The notes beneath the pieces were generated by a model. It had not been told where the DNA came from. It did no database searches and saw only the letters and a program-made list of their open reading frames with translations. This document shows positions 7,559 through 15,394 of a stretch of 53,207 nucleotides of DNA, piece after piece. Source of the DNA: Runella sp. Lineage in GTDB: Bacteria > Bacteroidota > Bacteroidia > Cytophagales > Spirosomataceae. A program made the translations under genes and the position numbers. Position 1 is the stretch's first letter. Every line of letters begins with the position of its first letter. The stretch spans positions 1-53,207 of the forward strand of contig NZ_JAIXST010000276.1 of NCBI RefSeq assembly GCF_027484545.1, given 5' to 3'.

Positions 7559-10549
7559 ATGAGAAAAACGTACTTTCTTTTTGGGCTTATCATTTCTTCA
7601 ATGGTAATGGCTCAACCCAAACCTAAGCCCGCGATGGGCTGGAAAGATGTGCTCAACTGGCAGGCAATCCCCGCTTTTGGAGGAACGCAGCTTTCGCCCG
7701 ATGGCCAATGGTACGCGTATGTGCTCGCTAAGTACGAGAGCGATGCTGAGCTTATTATCCAAAAAACGGCCGATACCACCAAATACGTATATTCAATCGG
7801 TACGCCTTCGTTTGCCCAAATGAGTTTCTCGGACAACAGTAAGTGGATTGCGTTCAAAGTGTTTGCAAAAGACAAAGACAAAAAAGCAGCCGCTAAACCG
7901 GGAGGAAAGCCGGTGCCTGACAAGCTGTTTTTAGTGGAATTGGCATCCAATAAAAAAACGGAATTTGACCGGGTGAAATCATTCGCTTTCAACGGAGAAA
8001 AAGCAACTCACTTGGCTGTACTACTTACCGCAGCAGGCGGTGGCGGTGCTCCTTCGGGAGCGGGCAGCGGTGCTTCGGATGCGGCGAAAGGGGCTGATTT
8101 ACTGTTGTTTGACCTTGCTGCGAGCAAAACCCAAAACATGGGGAATGTATCAGAAATGGCCTTTGACAAAGCGGGAAATTGGTTGGCAATGACCATTGAT
8201 GCCAACGAAAAAGCAGGAAACGGTGTACAACTTCGCAATATGAACACGGGCGTAACTTTGACGATGGACAACGACAAAGCCCGTTATCAATCGCTCAACT
8301 GGACTGAAAAAGGCGATGCATTGGCCTTGCTTAAAAGTACCAAAGACGAGAAGTACAAAAACGAAAGAGTAGGAGTGTTGGGTATCAAAAATTTTAGTGC
8401 GATGCCCGAATTGACGGTGTATGAGCCTAAAACGGACAGCGTTAATTTCCCGAAAGGAATGACCGTAAGTCCAAACCGAACTCCGTATTGGTCCGACGAT
8501 TTGACTCGTCTGTTCTTTGGCGTTCATAAATTGGAATTGGCAAAAAAGGACGACAAAAAGCCGGCAGAAGCCAAAAAAGATACTACTAAAAAACTTTCTG
8601 ACACAGAGAAGTTAGCCAAAATCAAGGCCGATACTACGCTCAAAACCATCGAAGATTTGCAGAAAGCATTGGCTAAAATAAAAGCAGATACCACCAAAAA
8701 TGCCGTTGCTGAGAAAAAAGACGATATTGATAAACCCGAAGTAACGGTTTGGCATTGGCAGGATAAACGCCTGCAATCTCGTCAGCAAGTGCAGGAAATG
8801 CAGGATAAAAACCAGAACTATCTGTCAATGTATGATGTAGCAACTAAGAAGTTTGTACAATTGGCCGATAGTACTGTAAAAAATGTGTCGGTTGCTGCGA
8901 AACAATTGTATGGGTTAGGAACCGACAATACCAACTACGAGTTGGAAAGCAGTTTGGATGGGCAAAATTACGCAGATGTCTATTTGGTGGACCTCAAAAC
9001 GGGCAAACGTGACAAAATTCGTGACAAACACTATCTGCCGAATTTTTGGGCAGGCCCTCAAACGTCGCCCGATGGTACTAAGTTTTTGTACTGGGAAGGG
9101 ACGAATTATTTTCTGTATGATATGGTCAGTAAAACGTCACGCAATCTAACTCAAGACATAAAAACCTCATTTGTGGATGTTGACGACGACCACAACCAAA
9201 AAACGCCACCCCAAGGAATAGTCGGTTGGAGCAGTGACAGCAAATCGGTATTGTTGACGGACGGTTGGGATATTTGGCAAGTACCAACTGATTTGAAAGA
9301 TGCCAAAGGAAAAGCACTTGTTGCGTTCAATTTGACACAAAACGGCAAACGCGACGGTATACGATACGAGCAGCGTTATCAGCTTGACCCCGAAGAAAAA
9401 GGGATTGATTTGAAGAAATCCATCTATGTACGCATGTATGGTGAGCGAACTAAGAAAAGCGGTCTTGCCCGGATTGAAAACACGAAAGTGTTGATAGTGA
9501 AACCCTTGTTGTGGGAAGATGCGGCTATCGGAAGCCTTACCAAGGCTAAAAAAGCGGATGTGTTTGTGTTTGCCAAAGAAACCTTTACCAAGCCCCGTCA
9601 GTATTTTGTGAGTAACAGTGTGGACTTGACGGCAGAAAAACAAATGACCAAAAATGCGCCTTCGTTTGATAAATATGCGTGGTCGGCGGGTACGCGTTTG
9701 GTGGATTATGTGAGCGACAAAGGTGATTCGTTGCAGGGGGCGTTGTTTTTGCCGGCAGGTTATGAGCAGGGCAAAAAATACCCAACCATCATTTATTATT
9801 ACGAAAAGATGTCACAATCGCTGCACAATTTCGCGAATCCGGGCTATGCAGGAACGGGTTGGAGTCCTTCTATTTATACCTCCAATGGCTATGCTGTATT
9901 TATGCCCGATATCGTGTACAAACTCAACGACCCAGGCATGTCGGCTGTTTGGTGCGTATTGCCAGGCGTCAAAGCGGCCATTAAAACGGGCGTGATTGAC
10001 GAAACTCGCATGGGCATTCACGGACATTCGTGGGGAGGATATCAAACCAGTTTCCTCATTACTCAAACCAATCTATTTAAAGCGGCGGCGGCCGGTGCTC
10101 CGTTGACCGACATGATTTCGATGTACAATCTGATCTATAAAAACAGCGGAACCAGCAACGGTACCATTTTTGAAGGCTCACAGGGGCGCTTAGTAGCTCC
10201 TTGGGAAAATTGGGACGCTTACCACCGCAATTCACCGATTTATCACGTTACCAAAGTGCAAACGCCTTTGCTGATGTTGCACAATGATGCCGACGGAGCC
10301 GTAGATTTCACTCAAGGGGTAGAGTTTTATACTGCGTTGCGTCGCTTGAAAAAGCCGGTCGTGATGATGCAGTACAAAGGAGAGAACCACGGATTGGCAA
10401 AACAACCCAATCGCAAGGATTATTCAGTACGGATGATGGAGTTTTTTGATTACCAACTCAAAGGCAAACCTGCGCCGGAGTGGTGGTCAAAGGGTATTCC
10501 TCGTCTTGATCTGGAACAACATTTGGACAAACGTATTTTTGAAGATTAA
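7559..10549 (+). CDS. S9 family peptidase (prolyl oligopeptidase type), secreted
   Basis: About 996 residues from the ATG at 7559; this start exposes the signal peptide MRKTYFLFGLIISSMVMAQ, while the frame upstream adds a non-signal leader. The N-terminal ~700 residues form a WD40-like beta-propeller with repeated SPDG/LSPDGQ motifs. The C-terminal alpha/beta-hydrolase has HGHSWGGYQ (nucleophile Ser about residue 824), DADGAVDF (Asp about 910) and GENHGLAK (His about 942), a complete catalytic triad. Low-complexity Gly/Ala and Lys-rich inserts (about residues 100-125, 160-180 and 330-400) lengthen it relative to typical S9 enzymes. It probably acts in the periplasm on oligopeptides. A -7-like TACTTTTG lies at 7510-7517. 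It is transcribed alone. Confidence 0.93.
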   Translation: MRKTYFLFGLIISSMVMAQPKPKPAMGWKDVLNWQAIPAFGGTQLSPDGQWYAYVLAKYESDAELIIQKTADTTKYVYSIGTPSFAQMSFSDNSKWIAFKVFAKDKDKKAAAKPGGKPVPDKLFLVELASNKKTEFDRVKSFAFNGEKATHLAVLLTAAGGGGAPSGAGSGASDAAKGADLLLFDLAASKTQNMGNVSEMAFDKAGNWLAMTIDANEKAGNGVQLRNMNTGVTLTMDNDKARYQSLNWTEKGDALALLKSTKDEKYKNERVGVLGIKNFSAMPELTVYEPKTDSVNFPKGMTVSPNRTPYWSDDLTRLFFGVHKLELAKKDDKKPAEAKKDTTKKLSDTEKLAKIKADTTLKTIEDLQKALAKIKADTTKNAVAEKKDDIDKPEVTVWHWQDKRLQSRQQVQEMQDKNQNYLSMYDVATKKFVQLADSTVKNVSVAAKQLYGLGTDNTNYELESSLDGQNYADVYLVDLKTGKRDKIRDKHYLPNFWAGPQTSPDGTKFLYWEGTNYFLYDMVSKTSRNLTQDIKTSFVDVDDDHNQKTPPQGIVGWSSDSKSVLLTDGWDIWQVPTDLKDAKGKALVAFNLTQNGKRDGIRYEQRYQLDPEEKGIDLKKSIYVRMYGERTKKSGLARIENTKVLIVKPLLWEDAAIGSLTKAKKADVFVFAKETFTKPRQYFVSNSVDLTAEKQMTKNAPSFDKYAWSAGTRLVDYVSDKGDSLQGALFLPAGYEQGKKYPTIIYYYEKMSQSLHNFANPGYAGTGWSPSIYTSNGYAVFMPDIVYKLNDPGMSAVWCVLPGVKAAIKTGVIDETRMGIHGHSWGGYQTSFLITQTNLFKAAAAGAPLTDMISMYNLIYKNSGTSNGTIFEGSQGRLVAPWENWDAYHRNSPIYHVTKVQTPLLMLHNDADGAVDFTQGVEFYTALRRLKKPVVMMQYKGENHGLAKQPNRKDYSVRMMEFFDYQLKGKPAPEWWSKGIPRLDLEQHLDKRIFED

Positions 10550-10602
10550 GCACAGTTACGTTAACCGTTATCTGTGTATCTGTTATCCGTAAGTACGCAA
10601 TG

Positions 10603-10632
10603 ACCCTGATGATATTCAAACCTTGTCAGGGT
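10603..10632. terminator. hairpin between convergent S9 peptidase and GNAT genes
   Basis: A 7-bp inverted repeat (ACCCTGA / TCAGGGT) with a 16-nt loop is followed on the plus strand by TATTTATTTC. It overlaps the 3' end of the GNAT gene and could serve as a shared terminator. The stem is short. Confidence 0.35.
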
Positions 10633-11146
10633 TATTTATTTCTTCTCGAAACTTTACATAAATATGCTCGTTCCACAGTTTTTCTTCTTTAAAAACCGAC
10701 TGATGGAGAATGGCTTCTAAATGAAATCCCGCTTTTTCTAAAACCCGCATAGACGCCGGGTTGTACTCAAAAACACCCGCATAAAGGCGGTGAATATCAA
10801 AATGTTTGAAGGCATATTGGGTCATTTCCTGCACGGCTTCAGTCACAATTCCTTTTCCCCAAAACGGTTCCGCCAGCCAATAACCAATCTCGGCATTTTT
10901 ACGAAAAATATCTTTTTGTAACACAATTCCGATAGCTCCTATTACCTCGCCCTCTACATCAATGGCAAAAACCGTAGGTTTGGTTTCGCTTTTACACAGC
11001 TCAATCCATTGACGGGCATCTTCCAAGGTATAAGGTTGGGGGAAAACATCGCGCACGTTCCGCCATATCTGATAGTTATCGGCATTTTTTGCGAGAGAGG
11101 TTTCATCGCCGTCGCGATAGGGGCGGAGGTGGAAGAAGGGACTCAT
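10616..11146 (-). CDS. GNAT family N-acetyltransferase (RimJ/RimL type)
   Basis: About 176 residues from the inner ATG (11144-11146); the longer frame adds 20 residues without family similarity. MSPFFHLRPYRDGDETSLAK is the usual start of this subfamily. NAEIGYWLAEPFWGKGIVTE carries the acetyl-CoA pyrophosphate-binding loop (Q/RxxGxG/A-like, here WGKGIV), followed by YAFKHFDIHRLYAGVF and NPASMRVLEKAGF, typical of RimJ/RimL-like enzymes. It transfers acetyl from acetyl-CoA to an amine; the substrate cannot be told from sequence. It lies downstream of the Septu pair on the same strand, about 75 nt away, but is probably unrelated to it. Confidence 0.93.
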   Translation of the reverse strand: MSPFFHLRPYRDGDETSLAKNADNYQIWRNVRDVFPQPYTLEDARQWIELCKSETKPTVFAIDVEGEVIGAIGIVLQKDIFRKNAEIGYWLAEPFWGKGIVTEAVQEMTQYAFKHFDIHRLYAGVFEYNPASMRVLEKAGFHLEAILHQSVFKEEKLWNEHIYVKFREEINNPDKV

Positions 11147-11221
11147 AGCAACAAAATCAGATAGTATATCAGTAAATGAATAGTACCTGCGGGTATTATT
11201 TGGCACTTTTTTGAGAGTTTT

Positions 11222-11962
11222 TCAATCTAAAAATTCTGCGGGAATATGCTTTCGTACTGCACTTAATGATCGCATTAGCATCGTAAAAGACGATTTTCGA
11301 GACAGTAGCTTTTTAAGCTTAGTTTTTGCTTCAAATTTAGATTGGTCGTCCAAAGCTCCTTGCCATTCTATAATTGTGTTTAAAACTTCGTATTGCTTTT
11401 TTGCAATTAAGTGACGTAGGTTGGCGGTTTTTCTTTTAGACTCTTCATCACTTCCGTTATGAATTTTATCTAAAAGTTTTGCAGTATTTACCGCTTTGAT
11501 ATTATTACCATTCTGTGCTTCAAAACTTGCCTCTCCACCAAATAAAACAACATATAATATTTCTTTTTCCACATCGTCTTCCTCTGCACAAGGGTCTAAA
11601 TAACCTCCTTCGGGTTCGTTGCGTGGCTTGACCATATTAGCGTCATGGTCGGCTGGATAGAGATTTGCCCATTCGTATTTCAGGTCAGGATATTGGTCAA
11701 ACGCTTTTGACTTAAAATGTTCCACATCCATTGCCCATGAATTCTCAAAGCGTCTTTCGGTTAAATAACATTTGGCGAAAAAAACACTGTCAAAAGCATT
11801 AAATAAGTCCGCATTGCGGTATTCAGCGTTACATTTTGGTTTGGGTTGTTCAGCCCAGTTTGCTTCCGAAAGGCTTTTATAGGTTGCCAACTCATCAAGG
11901 TACTGTTTGATTTGTGGTGTTTGCAGCGATGCAGGTGCTTCGCCTCGTTGGACGTTAATCAT
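11222..11962 (-). CDS. ptuB: Septu PtuB-like HNH endonuclease
   Basis: A 246-residue protein starting MINVQRGEAPASLQ, the characteristic opening of the TIGR02646/PtuB family (M-x-x-I/V-x-R-G-x-x-P-x-S-L). The HNH core is AMDVEHFKSK, then YEWANLYPADHDANMVKP, giving the His, Asn and His/Asn residues of the beta-beta-alpha-metal fold. The downstream helical part (ESKRKTANLRHLIAKKQYEV) also resembles the family. It begins 12 nt after the stop of the ATPase gene, so the two form an operon. In Septu systems PtuB is the nuclease effector and PtuA the ATPase; together they stop phage. No reverse transcriptase is nearby, so a retron version is unlikely here. Confidence 0.85.
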   Translation of the reverse strand: MINVQRGEAPASLQTPQIKQYLDELATYKSLSEANWAEQPKPKCNAEYRNADLFNAFDSVFFAKCYLTERRFENSWAMDVEHFKSKAFDQYPDLKYEWANLYPADHDANMVKPRNEPEGGYLDPCAEEDDVEKEILYVVLFGGEASFEAQNGNNIKAVNTAKLLDKIHNGSDEESKRKTANLRHLIAKKQYEVLNTIIEWQGALDDQSKFEAKTKLKKLLSRKSSFTMLMRSLSAVRKHIPAEFLD

Positions 11963-11974
11963 CTGTATCGTAGT

Positions 11975-13189
11975 CTATTGAAGTTCCAAAATCATTGATT
12001 CTAATTCTAATTGCATTGCAGGAGAGAGATAACGCTCGTTTTCTGTCAAGACGGTTTGTAATCTTTTTTTGCGAGCTTGTGGGTCGGTTTCAGTTTTAAT
12101 GATATGATTGATTTGGGCAAAAATATCATCTGCAATGTTGGAATATTCATTGTCTAATCCAAAGTGAGAAACCATTAATTCTGAAAAACTGCTTCCTACG
12201 ATGCTTTCCGTTTCGGTACTTTTAGAAGTAAGATCAAAAACCGTTGCGTTTTTAATACTTGAAATGACAGCGGGCGAGTGCGTAGCGACAATAAACTGCA
12301 CATTTGGGAAAAGCCCCGTTAGCAGTGGCATTACTTCATATTGTAATTTGAGGTGAAGATGGGTTTCGGGTTCGTCAATCAGTACAATACCGCAGGGGTT
12401 ATAACTAAAATCCTTGACTTCTTTTCGGATAATGTCCACGCGCATGAACAAATCCATCAGGATGCTGATTAATGCAGAGAATCCATCGGATAGATTTTCA
12501 AAGGTGATTTTCTGACCGGTGGATAGTTGAAGATGAAAGTCGAAATTCTCCTTGACAAAAATTAACTCTAATTTTGGGTCTTCCAAAATATTCCGAAAAC
12601 TCTGAGTCATTAAGCTGAAAAAACGTTCAGTATCAGCTATTTTGGCTTGGTTATTATCTAAAATATCAAAAGCCTGATTTACTTTTTTATTGACTAAATA
12701 CTGCTTGAATTGTTTAATAAAAAATTCGGAAGAGTTTTGCTTTTCTAAATGGTCATTTAAATCATCATCTTTCACAACAGTAGAAACAGGTTCTATTTTA
12801 CTGCTTCTTGTAGCTTGTAGGAAAGAATAAATCGAGAACCGATAGTTAAGAGACTCTTTAAAAGATATATCAGTACTATTTAAAAGTATAAATTCTTGTT
12901 TGTCTTGATAGTTTAAATTCTCATAAGCGACTAAACCACCATTTGAAATTCTGTTCATAAATTGTTGAATACGCTGATCTTTTGATATATGTTGGTAATA
13001 AAAATTACTCAAAGATGCATTTAGTGACTTTAAAATAGTAGTCTTTCCCGAACCATTTCTGCCTGTCAAAACCAAATGACTAAATGGGTTGTCTTTATTG
13101 AGGATGATATCAAAATTTTGATAAGCGTAACAATCATTAACGTGAATTTTGGTAATATAGGGAAAACCTTGCGGTACAAGGAGAAGCAT
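11975..13189 (-). CDS. ptuA: Septu PtuA-like ATPase
   Basis: A 404-residue ABC-type ATPase. Walker A is LTGRNGSGKTTILKSLN (about residues 41-57), an LSDGFSAL signature-like loop precedes Walker B GIVLIDEPETHLHLKLQ, and FIVATHSPAVISSIKN supplies the H-loop. The short central helical region is as in PtuA of Septu rather than long-coiled-coil SMC proteins. It sits first in a two-gene operon with the HNH nuclease, the standard Septu order. A TAnnTTTG-type -7 element and a perfect dyad lie just upstream. Function as a phage-defence ATPase is inferred from family and pairing. Confidence 0.85.
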   Translation of the reverse strand: MLLLVPQGFPYITKIHVNDCYAYQNFDIILNKDNPFSHLVLTGRNGSGKTTILKSLNASLSNFYYQHISKDQRIQQFMNRISNGGLVAYENLNYQDKQEFILLNSTDISFKESLNYRFSIYSFLQATRSSKIEPVSTVVKDDDLNDHLEKQNSSEFFIKQFKQYLVNKKVNQAFDILDNNQAKIADTERFFSLMTQSFRNILEDPKLELIFVKENFDFHLQLSTGQKITFENLSDGFSALISILMDLFMRVDIIRKEVKDFSYNPCGIVLIDEPETHLHLKLQYEVMPLLTGLFPNVQFIVATHSPAVISSIKNATVFDLTSKSTETESIVGSSFSELMVSHFGLDNEYSNIADDIFAQINHIIKTETDPQARKKRLQTVLTENERYLSPAMQLELESMILELQ

Positions 13190-13210
13190 AGTTTTAGAAC
13201 TTTGTTTTTA

Positions 13211-13233
13211 CAAAAATACATAAAACTTATGTA
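13211..13233 (-). promoter_or_regulatory. Septu promoter -7 element with overlapping dyad
   Basis: On the minus strand TATTTTTG (13211-13218) matches the Bacteroidota -7 consensus TAnnTTTG, 21 nt before ptuA. A perfect dyad, TACATAA-AAC-TTATGTA (13217-13233), abuts and overlaps it, a position where a repressor would block transcription. No good -33 TTTG is seen at the standard distance. Confidence 0.4.
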
Positions 13234-13375
13234 GAATTTATGAGGCAAATCAAGTGAAGGGGTTATTATACATTTCTCAACGGTTTGCCTCAATAAATGC
13301 CTGCTAATGGGTAATTTCCCGAATCCCCCACTTTTTTGTAAGATTGCAACAGAATTTAAAACCACCCAATCAATC

Positions 13376-14302
13376 ATGCTTAAACTTGGATTTGTAAGCG
13401 CTATTTTAGCCGATTTTGGCTACGAACACGTCATAGATTTTGCGGCTAATCACAGTTTTTCCTGCGTGGAAATGATGTGCTGGCCTACCGATAACGCCGA
13501 TGCTCGCCGTTATGCAGGGGTAACCCACATTGATGCTGACCGCGTACTGACGGATACTCCCTATGCGCTTCATGTCGTGCATTATGCCAAAGGAAAAGGA
13601 ATAACTATTTCAGGGTTAGGGTATTATCCCAATCCTTTAGACCCCGATACAAAAAAGGCAGAGTACTATCGCGAGCACATCAAGCAGTTGATTCGGGCGG
13701 CGGCCAAGTTAGGATTGCACAATGTTAATACCTTTATCGGGAGGGACCCTTCCAAAAGCATTACCGAAAATCTCAAAACCTTCGGCAAAGTGTGGCCGGA
13801 CATTGTGAAGGTAGCCGAAGAACACAACGTGAAAATCGGGATTGAGAATTGTCCGATGTTTTTTACGGATGATGAATGGCCCGGAGGTAAAAATCTGGCC
13901 ACAACCCCTGCCGTTTGGGACCGAATGTTTGAGATTATTCCAAGCCCGATTTTAGGGCTCAATTACGACCCTTCGCACCTAATTTGGCAAATGATGGACG
14001 AAGCTAAGCCTATTTATGACTACAAAGACCGGCTGCATCACATCCACCTCAAAGACGCCAAACTCTACAAAGACAAACTCGACCGCGTAGGCATTATGGC
14101 CAATCCGCTCGAATACCACAGCCCCAAACTCCCTGGGCTGGGCGATGTGAACTGGCGAAAGTTTTTTGCGGCGCTCACCGACGTGCGCTACCGTGGCCCG
14201 GTCTGCATCGAAGTGGAAGACAAGGCCTACGAAGGCAGTATTGAAGATGTAAAATCGGCTATTTTGACGAGTCGAAACTATTTAAGGCAATTTTTGGGTT
14301 AA
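13376..14302 (+). CDS. sugar phosphate isomerase/epimerase family TIM-barrel protein
   Basis: About 308 residues from the inner ATG at 13376. The pattern is that of the AP-endonuclease-2-like TIM barrel (xylose isomerase-like): LKLGFVSAILADFGYEHVID, FSCVEMMCWPTD, a central NVNTFIGRD strand, HNVKIGIENCPMFF with a metal-ligand Glu, LGLNYDPSHLIWQ, HHIHLKDAKLY and VCIEVEDKAY. The Glu, Asp/His and His ligands for a divalent metal are all present. Members isomerise or epimerise free or phosphorylated sugars, inositols or hydroxypyruvate; the substrate is not determined. It is followed by a radical SAM gene on the same strand after a repeat element. Confidence 0.9.
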   Translation: MLKLGFVSAILADFGYEHVIDFAANHSFSCVEMMCWPTDNADARRYAGVTHIDADRVLTDTPYALHVVHYAKGKGITISGLGYYPNPLDPDTKKAEYYREHIKQLIRAAAKLGLHNVNTFIGRDPSKSITENLKTFGKVWPDIVKVAEEHNVKIGIENCPMFFTDDEWPGGKNLATTPAVWDRMFEIIPSPILGLNYDPSHLIWQMMDEAKPIYDYKDRLHHIHLKDAKLYKDKLDRVGIMANPLEYHSPKLPGLGDVNWRKFFAALTDVRYRGPVCIEVEDKAYEGSIEDVKSAILTSRNYLRQFLG

Positions 14303-14307
14303 CTTAC

Positions 14308-14354
14308 AAACCTCACAGGTTTGATTAGCGACGATTATCAAACCTGTGAGGTTT
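14308..14354. repeat. palindromic intergenic repeat (REP-like)
   Basis: Perfect 18-bp arms (14308-14325 and 14337-14354) are separated by 11 nt. Each arm is itself nearly palindromic around AAACCTCACAGGTTT. The element fills the space between the isomerase and the radical SAM genes. Short nested palindromes of this type occur as dispersed families in Cytophagales; whether this one is repeated elsewhere cannot be seen here. As RNA it would form a strong hairpin. Confidence 0.7.
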
Positions 14355-14364
14355 CACAACAACC

Positions 14365-15387
14365 ATGAATCGCAACTTCTCAGACGGACTTAATTTCTTT
14401 TCTAAACTTACGCGCAAGCGGGTTTGGAATGCGTTGAAGGTACTGTACAGTTACTACGAGTCCAAAGCCACGGGACGCGCCACGCACCGCGGATTGCCCA
14501 TGAGTATTTCCTTTGAACCTACCACGTCGTGCAATTTGCGTTGCCCGGAATGTCCCAGTGGACTACGCTCTTTTACGCGCCCGACAGGTATGCTGGAGGG
14601 GGATTTGTTTCGTCGGACTATGGATGAACTTTCAGATACGTTGCTGTATCTTATTTTCTATTTTCAGGGAGAGCCTTATTTGCATCCTAAGTTTTTGGAA
14701 TTGGTAAAATATGCTGCTCAAAAAGGGATTTACACGGCTACCTCCACCAATGCCCACTACCTGACCGATGCCGCCGCCCGCCGAACGGTCGAAAGCGGTC
14801 TTGACCGTTTGATTGTTTCGATTGACGGCACCACGCAGGAGGTCTATCAGCAATACCGAGTAGGAGGAAATCTGGAAAAAGTGCTGGATGGAACGCGAAA
14901 CATTCTGAAATGGAAACGTGAATTGAAATCCAAAACTCCGCACGTGGTGTTTCAATTTTTGGTGGTTCGTCCCAACGAACATCAGATTGGAGATGCTGAA
15001 CAACTGGCAAAAGAAATCGGCGTAGATGAAATAGGCTTTAAAACCGCCCAAATTTACGACTATGAGCACGGTGACCCGCTGATTCCAACCATTGATAAAT
15101 ACTCACGTTACACCCAACAAACTGACGGAACCTACCAAATTAAAAATGGCCTCGACGGTCATTGTTGGAAAATGTGGCATTCGTGCGTCATCACGTGGGA
15201 TGGGAAAGTGGTTCCCTGCTGTTTTGACAAAGACGCTCACTACCGCCTCGGCGACGTATCGGAAACTTCTTTTAAACAATTGTGGCAAAGCGATGCCTAT
15301 CGCCAATTTCGTCAATCCTTAATCCGTTCGCGGTCAGAGATTGAAATGTGTAAAAACTGCACCGAAGGCACGCAGGTGTGGGCATAA
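14365..15387 (+). CDS. radical SAM/SPASM domain protein
   Basis: A 340-residue protein. The radical SAM CX3CX2C cluster is SCNLRCPECPSG (about residues 55-66), followed by FQGEPYLHP and the strand LDRLIVSIDGTTQEVYQQYR, usual for the SAM barrel. The C-terminal SPASM region has further cysteines in HCWKMWHSCVITWDGKVVPCC and EMCKNCTEG, able to bind an auxiliary Fe-S cluster. This type is often near sugar or cell-surface biosynthesis genes; substrate unknown. The last 78 bp of the gene are duplicated perfectly 5.8 kb downstream, on the far side of an inserted cassette, yet the reading frame here is intact. Confidence 0.92.
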   Translation: MNRNFSDGLNFFSKLTRKRVWNALKVLYSYYESKATGRATHRGLPMSISFEPTTSCNLRCPECPSGLRSFTRPTGMLEGDLFRRTMDELSDTLLYLIFYFQGEPYLHPKFLELVKYAAQKGIYTATSTNAHYLTDAAARRTVESGLDRLIVSIDGTTQEVYQQYRVGGNLEKVLDGTRNILKWKRELKSKTPHVVFQFLVVRPNEHQIGDAEQLAKEIGVDEIGFKTAQIYDYEHGDPLIPTIDKYSRYTQQTDGTYQIKNGLDGHCWKMWHSCVITWDGKVVPCCFDKDAHYRLGDVSETSFKQLWQSDAYRQFRQSLIRSRSEIEMCKNCTEGTQVWA

Positions 15388-15394
15388 AGCTTTC
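15310..15394 (+). repeat. 85-bp direct repeat, left copy (att-like)
   Basis: This segment covers the last 78 bp of the radical SAM gene, including the stop, plus 7 nt. It is identical over 85 bp to 21141-21225; outside these limits the sequences diverge at once. The two copies bracket the helicase cassette. Confidence 0.95.

Noticed and set aside
8540-8760. Lys/Asp-rich repetitive stretch in the S9 peptidase as a separate repeat element
   Set aside because: It is in frame, with coding-like codon use and diverged units (KIKADTT twice); treated as a low-complexity insert of the protein.
11222-13189. Septu pair as part of a retron
   Set aside because: No reverse transcriptase or msr-msd-like sequence is seen next to it.
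14632-15069. 145-codon antisense frame in the radical SAM gene
   Set aside because: No homology or start context; the plus-strand protein has complete cysteine motifs.
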